From Anaerolineae bacterium (GTDB lineage: Bacteria; Chloroflexota; Anaerolineae; Aggregatilineales; Aggregatilineaceae): 64,000 nucleotides of DNA. The notes beneath the pieces were generated by a model that saw only the letters and a program-made list of their open reading frames with translations, was not told where the DNA came from and did no database searches. The translations under genes were made by a program, and so were the position numbers. The stretch spans positions 1-64,000 of the forward strand of contig JAFGNU010000103.1 in NCBI GenBank assembly GCA_016926875.1, in the 5' to 3' direction. Of this stretch, positions 48,001 through 54,936 are shown in pieces (position 1 is the first letter of the stretch; every line of letters begins with the position of its first letter).

Positions 48001-49781
48001 AGGCAGCCGCCTCCCCGGCTACGTCTGCCCCGGTAGTGGCAGCGCCTTCGACCGGCGATCTGGCAGTCTTTCACCGCAGCGGGCAGACGTTTTTGACATG
48101 GCCGGAGGTGCCCGGCGATCAAAGCATGACCTACCGTGTCTACCGCTCCAGCGCGCCGATTGACGCGGTGGCATTGGAGCAGGCAACCCTGCTGGCCGAA
48201 CTGCCGCAGGGGTCCGGCATTTATTGGACCGAGCGCGTTCGCGCGATGGAGCCGCCCTACGAAGACGCAAGCTATGAATCGCTGCGCAACTATGTGATCA
48301 CCGACCTGGGCGAGCAGCTTCCGGACGGCACCGGGCTGTTTGTGTGGACGGCGCATGAAAACGGCGATGGCTACTATGCGGTTGCCAGTGCGGACGGGTC
48401 GCTGTTCGCGGCGGCGGGGCCGGTCAGCGAGACGGTGGCTGAACCGCAGCCGGTGCTGGTCTGGCAGTCGGCGGGCGGCTACAGCCGGGTCTACACCCAG
48501 TTTATGGACTACGCGACGTACAACCCCACCTTTGACGCGCCGCGTCCCGGCAACTACTGGATGGGTTTACCCAACTGGGAAGAACTGCAATTCGTGCGCA
48601 GCCAGCAGTACGCCTATAACTACTGGGTTGGCCTGCCCACGCCGGAGATGTGCGGCGGCACAGTGCCCGACCTGCTGCCGCTGATCCTGCATATCGAGGG
48701 TTGGGGATCGCGCTACACGGTGCCGGACTCGGCGCTGTATTGGTGCGCGGTTATGCTGTGGGGCGACGATCCGAACCAAAGCTGGTATTTTGGCTTTAGC
48801 GCCACGCACGATTACCAGTCCGAAGCGCCGGTCACGACCGGGCCAATTGTCAACTACACCGAGGCCCGGCTCCTTGATGCGCTGTACTACACCATTCGCA
48901 CGCAGCAGCAGCCCGCCATCGACCTGGATCGTATCTACGCCTACGGGCACTCGATGGGCGGCACCGGCGCGGTGATGTTTGCCGAACGCTACCCGCACCT
49001 GTTCGCCGCCGTTTCGGCCAGCGAGCCGATGATGAACTTTGGCGCGGCGGAGATGTGGATTGACGAGATGGAAAGCAAGTGGGGCGCGCGCAGCCTGAAT
49101 CTGCCGGTTGAGATTCGCGGGCCGGACGCGGACCGGCTGGCCGCTTACCAGGGCACTGGGGTCTGGGACTGGCAAAACCTGGGCGCGCAGCTTGTCGCCC
49201 GCCGGGGTGACGAGATGGCGTTTTTCTCGCTGGCGCACGGCACACAGGACGACGCTATCGACTGGGCGACGGTGGCCCAACCGTCCTATGCCTACTTCTA
49301 CGAAGGCAGGCGCGCGTTTATCTCCGAGATTATCGAGATGGATCACACCTGGCTGGGCTTCCGCGAGCATCCAAACTGGATGTTCGATTATATGACCTTC
49401 CGGCGAAACGAGAGCTTCCCGGCGCTGTCGTATGCGTCCGGCAGCCTGCCCGTCCCGCCCGGCGGCGTGGGCAGCTATAACCTGACGCTCGAATGGTCCG
49501 CCTCGTGGAACAACTTTGCCGGGCCGCCAACCGATACACCGGATGAATGGGCGGTGGTGCTGCGCAGTCTGGCGGGCGATCAAACGGTGGATGTTACGCC
49601 CCGGCGGCTCCAGGTGTTTGCCATCACGCCGGGCGCTGCGTATACCTGGCAAAACATCAGCCAGAACGATAACAGCGTGGTGCAGGAAGGTGTCGTCGTG
49701 GCCGATGCGGACGGGCTGGTTACCGTCGAAGGGATGATAGTGACCGGAAGCGGCAATCGCCTGGTGATCCGTCCCCAGTAG
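45033..49781 (+). CDS. Giant secreted multidomain hydrolase (SGNH-like, DNRLRE, GH-like, esterase)
   Basis: A 1582-residue secreted protein with a signal peptide (about 1-27, ending GGTAAQQ). Domains in order: an SGNH-like part (about 30-250, FLHHSCGANLIEQGG); an acidic, Pro-rich linker; a DNRLRE-type beta domain (about 310-526); a second linker; a putative glycoside-hydrolase-like part (about 567-970) with Trp-rich WPGDDVVQPDWFYWYNGERV; an FN3-like part (about 1008-1134); and an alpha/beta hydrolase (about 1140-1466) with AYGHSMGGTGAVMFAERYP, nucleophile S1307. I infer action on polysaccharides with ester groups outside the cell. The start has a strong AGGAGG site. Confidence 0.8.
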   Translation: MSTWKVTICCVLVLLLAVSVGGTAAQQGEPVQIMFLHHSCGANLIEQGGLRQQLSQMGYQFFDHGYNEDGLRLADGSYAGWNFDIPGDNTDPDGFAALFAQPVHDPPDNAFSYLLQYDVLAFKSCFPVSGIYSDDQLHEYMGYYLGIRDVMDQHPDKLFIVVTQPPLHPEETDATTAARARQFTDWLASSEFLGGHPNVVTFNFFDYLADGSNMLRAEYREEWVDSHPNAYANQTIAPLFAQFIDQAIRSYSPAASPPPQPDVSQETAPDAQEAAAEGPVMAEGAPTLSAEPLPEQEVAPSAGIVIEPGQTGVVLQRGVSPDAGFMGVSDTFITELWQENTQVGASERLDTFDDDQEKHRILIQFDLTTLPPGLAVTQARLELYRYGYEGEQTPQDISVYLVTTAWVEGTGDNEYPDAAYQPDGATWASPAAGAAWTTPGGDFDAATDYGYGQNGIISIATVQAADPPGWVVWDVTAAVHTWQTGVPNYGLILRSSGAEWTGHQFYSSDYAADPTLRPRLVLTIGEGDTSAEPPAVTPEPLVQEEPAPAQEQPPAEAPAVPAEQTGAVLARFPDTTEGIHVFNDQIDVHNLTDAQVAFAATHYAGSQKLTVSGVRRLRAVNPDFLMLHYRLGVGLGYRQPVGDCQPEGEYLAIINGDDWVQEWPGDDVVQPDWFYWYNGERVYWCAWGWYLMDPDSPAWRAWWGDRILQELALNEADGLFADSVTVPNFLGATDWRPVLPDYDEAFEADWTRRLNDWMTWANGALGDQYALIVNAGMLVTSREVTDYSRADGVMVEGFAGWGEYDRFEMGDWLLQMDRLLALINQGRVVILQSYVYDAPERLWTLANYLLVKGNYTYINLDVTQGAEWFPEYDLPIGYPLANPPASIQGALNSAGLYARAYSNGLVLVNPDPAGVPLSMTLDGPMHLVTGVIGGGELPDNADISGWSVQTTEVTDVTVQPGQAAILLGAPPSAAAAPVSEPVQETQGEAEAAASPATSAPVVAAPSTGDLAVFHRSGQTFLTWPEVPGDQSMTYRVYRSSAPIDAVALEQATLLAELPQGSGIYWTERVRAMEPPYEDASYESLRNYVITDLGEQLPDGTGLFVWTAHENGDGYYAVASADGSLFAAAGPVSETVAEPQPVLVWQSAGGYSRVYTQFMDYATYNPTFDAPRPGNYWMGLPNWEELQFVRSQQYAYNYWVGLPTPEMCGGTVPDLLPLILHIEGWGSRYTVPDSALYWCAVMLWGDDPNQSWYFGFSATHDYQSEAPVTTGPIVNYTEARLLDALYYTIRTQQQPAIDLDRIYAYGHSMGGTGAVMFAERYPHLFAAVSASEPMMNFGAAEMWIDEMESKWGARSLNLPVEIRGPDADRLAAYQGTGVWDWQNLGAQLVARRGDEMAFFSLAHGTQDDAIDWATVAQPSYAYFYEGRRAFISEIIEMDHTWLGFREHPNWMFDYMTFRRNESFPALSYASGSLPVPPGGVGSYNLTLEWSASWNNFAGPPTDTPDEWAVVLRSLAGDQTVDVTPRRLQVFAITPGAAYTWQNISQNDNSVVQEGVVVADADGLVTVEGMIVTGSGNRLVIRPQ

Positions 49782-49793
49782 CGCGCCGGTTCG

Positions 49794-50537
49794 TTACTCG
49801 TCCACAAACTCAAGATAATCGGTGGTCTGTCGGTCCAGGTCACTGTACGCGCCCCGGCGGTATTCCGGCAGCAGCGCGGCGAGCTGGCACATGGCTTCGC
49901 GCGTCATGTGGCGCAGTTCGTCGCGGGGGATGCGCTTTTGCTCGCCGGTGCGGAAGCGGAACGCGCGCCCAATGCGTACCGTGACGTGCGCGCGGCGCAG
50001 GCGTTTGAGCGATCTGGGGAACTGGTCGGTCCCCTCTAAGCCAATCGGCACAATCACGGCCCCGGCCTTGATCGCAACGTAGGTCATGCCGTCTTTCGCT
50101 TCGGCCAGGGCGATCTGGCGCGTGCCTTCGGGCGCGATCAGCACCGGGTAGCCCTGGTCCAACAGCGCGACGGTGCTGCCGAGCGCCTGCCGGTCCACTT
50201 CGCCGCGCCGGACCGGGTACGCGCCCCAACTGCGCGCCATCAGGCCGGTAACCGGGTGCCGGTAGTTTTCGATCTTCGACATAGGGACGACAAAACGCGG
50301 CCTGACGACGCCGACCACCACAAACGGGTCAATCGCCGCAATGTGATTCATAACCAGCAGCGTAGGTCCGGCTGCCGGGATGTGCTCCAGGCCGTGAACA
50401 TCCGCCTTGACCAGCAGGTGGAACCCGATCTGCCGCAGCAAAAAACCGCGTATGAAGCGGCGGCGCAGGGTGTAGCGTTCCTGGTGGTAGACCACGTCGT
50501 GAACGTGCGACAGCGATGAAACCGAAGATGTGCTCAT
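49794..50537 (-). CDS. plsC: 1-acyl-sn-glycerol-3-phosphate acyltransferase
   Basis: A 247-residue acyltransferase. The catalytic N64-H65-x4-D70 is in LLVMNHIAAIDPF, and the second motif is PEGTR (136-140). The two form the usual PlsC/LPLAT pattern. It adds an acyl chain to lysophosphatidic acid to give phosphatidic acid. The convergent giant protein gene ends only 12 bases away. It is 43 bases after rluB on the same strand. Confidence 0.92.
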   Translation of the reverse strand: MSTSSVSSLSHVHDVVYHQERYTLRRRFIRGFLLRQIGFHLLVKADVHGLEHIPAAGPTLLVMNHIAAIDPFVVVGVVRPRFVVPMSKIENYRHPVTGLMARSWGAYPVRRGEVDRQALGSTVALLDQGYPVLIAPEGTRQIALAEAKDGMTYVAIKAGAVIVPIGLEGTDQFPRSLKRLRRAHVTVRIGRAFRFRTGEQKRIPRDELRHMTREAMCQLAALLPEYRRGAYSDLDRQTTDYLEFVDE

Positions 50538-50580
50538 GATAGGCTTATGACTCCCACTGGATGAGATGCGGCGGTGTGTG

Positions 50581-51300
50581 CTACCGGGTGCCCTTTTTTA
50601 AGCGTTGCACTTCTTTGGGCGACAGGTGACGCCACTCGCCGGGTTTCAGGTGGCCGATGTCCAGCCATTCGATCTTGACACGGATCAGCCGCCTGGCCGG
50701 GTGGCCCAACAGGGTTGCTACGCGCCGAATCTGGCGCTTGCGCCCCTCGTGCATCACGATCTCCAGCCAGGTATTGTGTGTGCTGCCCGACAGCACGCGT
50801 ACTTTGGCCGGGGCAGTGCACTTATCATCCAGCATCACGCCCTGGCGCCACTGGTCGAGCGTGCGCGGGGTTGGTGTGCCCTCGACCAGAACATGATAGG
50901 TTTTGCTGTGCTGGTAGCGGGGGTGCATCAGGCGGTTGGCGAGATCGCCGTCATTGGTCAGCAGGATCAATCCTTCGCTGTCCACGTCCAGCCGTCCCAC
51001 CGAAAACAAGTGTCCTTCCAACGGGATCAGGTCGCGCACGGTGCGGCGCGTTTCCTGGGGCTGGCGCTTGATGGTCGATACAACACCAAGCGGCTTGTAC
51101 AGCAGCACGTAGACAAATTCAACTTGCGCCTGGAGCACCCTGCCGTCCACTGCCACCGTATCGCGCGCCGGGTCGGCCTTGTCGCCCAGTTTGGCGACCT
51201 GGCCATTGACCGTCACGCGGCCCTGCCGGATCAAGTCTTCGGCGGCACGGCGCGAGGCGATCCCCGCCTGTGAGATCAGTTTTTGCAGTCGTTCAGCCAT
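50581..51300 (-). CDS. rluB: Ribosomal large subunit pseudouridine synthase, RluB/RsuA family
   Basis: A 239-residue enzyme. An S4 domain (about 1-60, starting MAERLQKLISQAGIASRRAA) is followed by the pseudouridine synthase domain with the catalytic aspartate D105 in SVGRLDVDSEGLILLTNDG. The family modifies single uridines in 23S or 16S rRNA; RluB is the best fit by sequence order but E or F type cannot be excluded. It overlaps the phosphatase gene by 8 bases. Confidence 0.92.
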   Translation of the reverse strand: MAERLQKLISQAGIASRRAAEDLIRQGRVTVNGQVAKLGDKADPARDTVAVDGRVLQAQVEFVYVLLYKPLGVVSTIKRQPQETRRTVRDLIPLEGHLFSVGRLDVDSEGLILLTNDGDLANRLMHPRYQHSKTYHVLVEGTPTPRTLDQWRQGVMLDDKCTAPAKVRVLSGSTHNTWLEIVMHEGRKRQIRRVATLLGHPARRLIRVKIEWLDIGHLKPGEWRHLSPKEVQRLKKGTR

Positions 51301-52660
51301 TGGCTTGTGGGCTTGTATCCTGGTCGGCAGGGGTGTTTGGCTGGCTGGCAGCGGCTGATCCGGCGGTATCTGAGTCGGCGGCTGCGGGCTGGCCGGTATA
51401 ACGCACGACAACCAGTGTCGTATCGTCAAACGGCGGCGCAGCGCCCATGAACGCAACCACAGCCTCGATGATCTGCTTGAGTATCTCCGCTGCCGGGCGC
51501 GCGGCGTTAGCCCGCACGACGTCGATCAACCGCTGTTCATCAAACGGTTCTTTTTTGGTATTTTCGGCCTCGGTCAGCCCGTCCGTGTAATAGACCAGCA
51601 CGTCGCCTGGCTCTAGCTGGTAGTTGACGGCTTGAACAGGCAAATCCTCAAACCAGCCCAGCGCGCGCCCGCCGCGCGGCAGGAACTCGTGCGTTTTTTT
51701 ACTGGCCCGGTAGAGCAGGGGGCAGTTGTGCCCGGCGTTGACGCCCGTGATCGTGCCGCCAGGATGCAGGATAGTGTAATAGGCCGTGACAAACATGCCC
51801 GATTCGGTATCGTTCAGGATGATCTTGTTGGCCTGTTGAAGCGTTTCTTCCGGCGTGGAGGCCGACAGCGCATTGCCGCGAATCAGGCTGCGCGCCACGG
51901 CCATGAAGATCGCAGCAGGCGCGCCCTTATCGGATACGTCCGCAATTACAACGCCCAGCTTGCTATCGCCCAGGTCGAAGCAGTCATAAAAATCGCCCGC
52001 CACCTCGCGCGCCGACCGCCAATCCGCCGCGATCTCGTAGCCGGGGACGGTTGGCAGTTCGCGCGGCAGCAGTCCACGCTGGATGTCGTGCGCCATTTGG
52101 AGTTCTTTTTCCATGCGGCCTTTTTCGACGGCCACCCGGTACAGGCGCGCGTTTTCGATAGCCACCCCGGCCTGGCTGGCGAAAGCGGCCAGCAGGTCCC
52201 GGTGCGATTCCTTGAAGATGCCCGATTGCAGCCGGTTATCGACGTACACCAGCCCGATTAGCCGTTCTTTGATCATGATCGGCACGCACAGGATCGAGCG
52301 CAGCCCCAGCACCATGATGCTCTGGCCGCCTGCCAGCCGGTCGTCATACTGGGCGTTGTCGGTCAGCAGCGGTTGGCGGTTTTGTTCTACTTCCTTGATG
52401 ATCGTCGTGCTCACCTGGAATTCCGGCGATTCCAGGTCGCTCTGGTTGATGCCGCGCGCCACCCTGAATTCAAGCTCGCCGCTGGTGTCGCTGTGCAGCA
52501 TCAAAAAGCCGCGTTCGGCCCCGGTCACCTGGATCACACGATCCATGATATTTTCCAGCACGTCGTTCAGGTCCAGGCTGGAATTCAGCGTGCGGGTGAT
52601 CTCGTAGAGTGTAGCCAGATGTTCAGGATTAACAGGCGCTGCTGGCTGCTGGTCGGTCAT
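51293..52660 (-). CDS. GAF domain and SpoIIE/RsbU-type PP2C phosphatase
   Basis: A 455-residue signalling protein. A GAF domain (about 15-170) with RGFLMLHSDTSGELEFRVAR is joined by a helical linker (EKGRMEKELQMAHDIQRGLL) to a SpoIIE-type PP2C phosphatase (about 215-430). The metal-binding aspartates are in EVAGDFYDCFDLG, VVIADVSDKG and FDDTTLVVV. Such enzymes dephosphorylate anti-anti-sigma factors of the SpoIIAA/RsbV type. The tail is low-complexity and Ala/Gln/Asp-rich. It is the first gene of a minus-strand run with rluB and plsC, behind an extended -10 element. Confidence 0.93.
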   Translation of the reverse strand: MTDQQPAAPVNPEHLATLYEITRTLNSSLDLNDVLENIMDRVIQVTGAERGFLMLHSDTSGELEFRVARGINQSDLESPEFQVSTTIIKEVEQNRQPLLTDNAQYDDRLAGGQSIMVLGLRSILCVPIMIKERLIGLVYVDNRLQSGIFKESHRDLLAAFASQAGVAIENARLYRVAVEKGRMEKELQMAHDIQRGLLPRELPTVPGYEIAADWRSAREVAGDFYDCFDLGDSKLGVVIADVSDKGAPAAIFMAVARSLIRGNALSASTPEETLQQANKIILNDTESGMFVTAYYTILHPGGTITGVNAGHNCPLLYRASKKTHEFLPRGGRALGWFEDLPVQAVNYQLEPGDVLVYYTDGLTEAENTKKEPFDEQRLIDVVRANAARPAAEILKQIIEAVVAFMGAAPPFDDTTLVVVRYTGQPAAADSDTAGSAAASQPNTPADQDTSPQANG

Positions 52661-52692
52661 GGGTGCTTCCTCTGTGTGCGTGGAACGCTAGC

Positions 52693-52701
52693 ATTATAGC
52701 A
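52693..52701 (-). promoter_or_regulatory. Extended -10 element before the phosphatase gene
   Basis: On the minus strand TGCTATAAT at 52701-52693 fits an extended -10 (TGnTATAAT). No good -35 lies upstream, which is common for this class. The phosphatase ATG is 33 bases downstream. Confidence 0.6.
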
Positions 52702-52894
52702 CTCTGCCGGGCGCTTTGCCTACCATCCGGCCAGGCCTGTTATAATGGGCGGCGGTGTTATGCAGCCCTTTGTGCCCCTTGGCTCAACGTTGTACAAAAC
52801 GATGGATGGCTGACTTTAGGACTATGAGAGCTTCCAAAATCGGCCAAATTTGTCAGACAAGTGACCGGGGGCCATCGACTATTTTCAAAGGGTC
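52702..52894. other. Gap of 193 bases without a gene
   Basis: The stretch between the phosphatase promoter and the end of the SpoIIAA-like gene has no convincing ORF. On the + strand TGTTATAAT at 52738-52746 looks like a second extended -10, but no protein-coding ORF with a ribosome-binding site follows; a small RNA is possible but not supported. TTGTCTGACAA on the minus strand is a short palindrome of no clear meaning. Confidence 0.3.
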
Positions 52895-53287
52895 TCACGT
52901 TTTCCCTAACTGCTGATGGACATAGGCTAACGCCTCATCGATTTCCTCAAAAACGGGAATCACGAGATGCCCATAGACCTCACTGTTCAGCCCTTGCATG
53001 GCCATTTTAACAGCAGGGTTATTCGTTATTACAATGGATCCAAGTTCGTTAGGGAGAGGAGCACCAGTGCGACTGGCGCGACTCACATTAGCGCCTTCCA
53101 TAATAGCTTGAAGATCAGCATCGGGGGACTGACTCGAATCCCATATTACATACACAGGTTCGGTTTGTTCGGCAAGCAGCTTAAAACTTGCTTCAAAGGC
53201 TTCTTTTGCCTCTTTAACGTCGAAATCAGCGTTGAGCTTGACCAGGATGACAGATTCACCCGCTATCTTCTCGACAGTGTACGACAT
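52895..53287 (-). CDS. Small protein, possible SpoIIAA-like (STAS) fold
   Basis: A 130-residue soluble protein starting MSYTVEKIAGESVILVKLNA. Alternating strands and helices (FDVKEAKEAFEASFKLLAEQ, then YVIWDSSQSPDADLQAIMEG and GSIVITNNPAVKMAMQGLN) fit a STAS or SpoIIAA-like fold. The family call is uncertain. It has a strong GAGGAGG site. It lies just upstream of the SpoIIE-type phosphatase gene on the same strand, so a partner-switching role is a reasonable guess. No conserved phosphoacceptor serine or threonine motif is obvious. Confidence 0.65.
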   Translation of the reverse strand: MSYTVEKIAGESVILVKLNADFDVKEAKEAFEASFKLLAEQTEPVYVIWDSSQSPDADLQAIMEGANVSRASRTGAPLPNELGSIVITNNPAVKMAMQGLNSEVYGHLVIPVFEEIDEALAYVHQQLGKT

Positions 53288-53334
53288 CGTAATCCTCCTC
53301 GAAGAAAATCCTTGTGCGAAGGTCAGATGATCAT

Positions 53335-53362
53335 ACTGTAGCATGCTTTTTTTGACGGTCAA
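53335..53362 (-). promoter_or_regulatory. Promoter of the SpoIIAA-like gene
   Basis: On the minus strand TTGACC (53362-53357) and TACAGT (53340-53335) are 16 bases apart, about 50 bases before the ATG. TTGACCGTCAA forms a short palindrome over the -35. Confidence 0.55.
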
Positions 53363-53432
53363 ACCGGTTCAACTTTGGTACCACAAAATCAAAAATGGTA
53401 TCCAGGTTGGTGATGGTAAAAAACGTGTTCGG

Positions 53433-53467
53433 TTGTCGCCTCGCTTGTCGAGGCGTTATGATATACT
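53433..53467 (+). promoter_or_regulatory. Promoter with embedded inverted repeat before M20 peptidase
   Basis: TTGTCG at 53433-53438 and TATGAT at 53457-53462 are 18 bases apart. The spacer holds a perfect inverted repeat: CGCCTCG at 53437-53443 and CGAGGCG at 53449-53455 around a 5-base loop. The repeat fills the region between the hexamers and could be an operator. Confidence 0.5.
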
Positions 53468-53501
53468 GCTTGATCGTACAAAGTTGAGCTTAGGAGATAC
53501 G

Positions 53502-54869
53502 ATGAATCCTTACGACTATATTGACGCTCACCGTCAAAACTTTCTAGAAGAACTGAAAGCCCTGCTGCGCATCCCCAGCATCAGCACGCTGTCGGAGCAC
53601 GCGGGCGATGTCCGGCGCGCGGCGGAGTGGCTCCAGGCGCATTTTGAACAGATCGGCATGACCCGTGTCCAGTTGTACGAAAAAGAAGGCTGTCACCCAA
53701 TTGTGTACGCCGAGTGGCTGGGCGCCGGAGATGCGCCGACCATCCTCGTATATGGGCATTACGACGTACAGCCCGCCGATGACCCGGATAACATGTGGCG
53801 AACCGACCCGTTTGAGCCGGTCGAACGCGACGGCAACCTGTACGCGCGCGGCGCCACGGATGACAAAGGTCAGGCGTTCACCCAGATCAAAGCCGTGCAA
53901 AGCCTGCTGGCTGCCGGTGCGCTGCCGGTCAATATCAAGTTTGTGATCGAAGGCGAAGAAGAATCGGGGTCAAAGTTTGTCCACGGCTTTGTCGAGGACA
54001 ACGCCGAGATGCTGAAGGCCGATGCCGTCGTAGTCTCCGATTCCAGCATTTTAGCGCTGGATCAGCCCTCGATTGTGTACGGGCTGCGCGGCATGGTCTC
54101 CCTGGAGATCGAGGTCTGGGGACCGGCCCACGATCTGCACTCCGGCATGTACGGCGGCATTGTGCACAACCCGGCGCAGGCGTTGGCCGGAATCCTGGCC
54201 GCGCTGCATGACGGTACGGGCCGAGTGGCGGTGCCCGGTTTTTATGATCGCGTGGCGGAACTGGACGCAGCCGAACGGGCCGAGCTGGCCAAGACGCCCT
54301 TCACGCTCGAACGGTTGGAGAACGAAACCGGCATCACCAACCCCTGGGGCGAACCGGGTTATACGCTGCAAGAACGGCTCGGCATCCGTCCCACGTTGGA
54401 GATCAATGGGCTGGTCAGCGGCTGGACGGGTGAGGGCGGTAAGACGGTGCTCCCGGCCAAAGCGCTGGTCAAGATAAGCTGCCGCCTGGTCCTGGACCAG
54501 GACCCGCACGAGATCGAAGACCTGATCCGCGCCTATGTAGAGAACATCGCGCCGGACACGGTAACGGTTGAGGTGCGCGGTATACATCATGCGAACCCGG
54601 TCGTTATCAACCGCGATTCGCCCTATATGCAGGCCGCTATCCGGGCCTATGAGTTTGGATATGGTGTGTCCCCGGTCTTTATGCGAGAGGGCGGTTCGAT
54701 CCCGGTCGTGGAAACGTTCCAGCGGGTGCTTGGCATCCCGGTAGTCCTGCTGGGCTTTGGCCTGCCGGATGATAACCTGCATGCGCCAAACGAGAAATTC
54801 GCGCTGGAATGCTTCCATCGCGGGATGCGCACGGCGATCAAGTTTTATGAGGAAGCTGGTAAGCTGTAA
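53502..54869 (+). CDS. M20 family dipeptidase / metallopeptidase
   Basis: A 455-residue zinc peptidase. Metal and catalytic motifs are YGHYDVQPADDP (H86, D88), ARGATDDKGQ (bridging D120), IEGEEESGSKF and the C-terminal histidine in DDNLHAPNEKF. The pattern and length fit the CNDP-like branch of M20, which cleaves dipeptides. There is no signal peptide, so it works in the cytoplasm. ATG 53502 is preferred because TAGGAG is at a good distance and upstream residues are not conserved. Confidence 0.94.
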   Translation: MNPYDYIDAHRQNFLEELKALLRIPSISTLSEHAGDVRRAAEWLQAHFEQIGMTRVQLYEKEGCHPIVYAEWLGAGDAPTILVYGHYDVQPADDPDNMWRTDPFEPVERDGNLYARGATDDKGQAFTQIKAVQSLLAAGALPVNIKFVIEGEEESGSKFVHGFVEDNAEMLKADAVVVSDSSILALDQPSIVYGLRGMVSLEIEVWGPAHDLHSGMYGGIVHNPAQALAGILAALHDGTGRVAVPGFYDRVAELDAAERAELAKTPFTLERLENETGITNPWGEPGYTLQERLGIRPTLEINGLVSGWTGEGGKTVLPAKALVKISCRLVLDQDPHEIEDLIRAYVENIAPDTVTVEVRGIHHANPVVINRDSPYMQAAIRAYEFGYGVSPVFMREGGSIPVVETFQRVLGIPVVLLGFGLPDDNLHAPNEKFALECFHRGMRTAIKFYEEAGKL

Positions 54870-54900
54870 CAAACTCGCGCTGCGGTAAATCGACCTGCTG

Positions 54901-54936
54901 CCCCCGGTCTATACAGATGTGTGCCGGGGGTTCTTT
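54901..54936 (+). terminator. Terminator after M20 peptidase
   Basis: CCCCCGG at 54901-54907 pairs with CCGGGGG at 54924-54930, followed by TTCTTT. The long 16-base loop weakens it a little. It lies between convergent genes. Confidence 0.65.

Noticed and set aside
52738-52890. Small RNA driven by the + strand TGTTATAAT
   Set aside because: No stable structure, terminator or conserved element follows, so it is only a chance -10 match as far as I can see.
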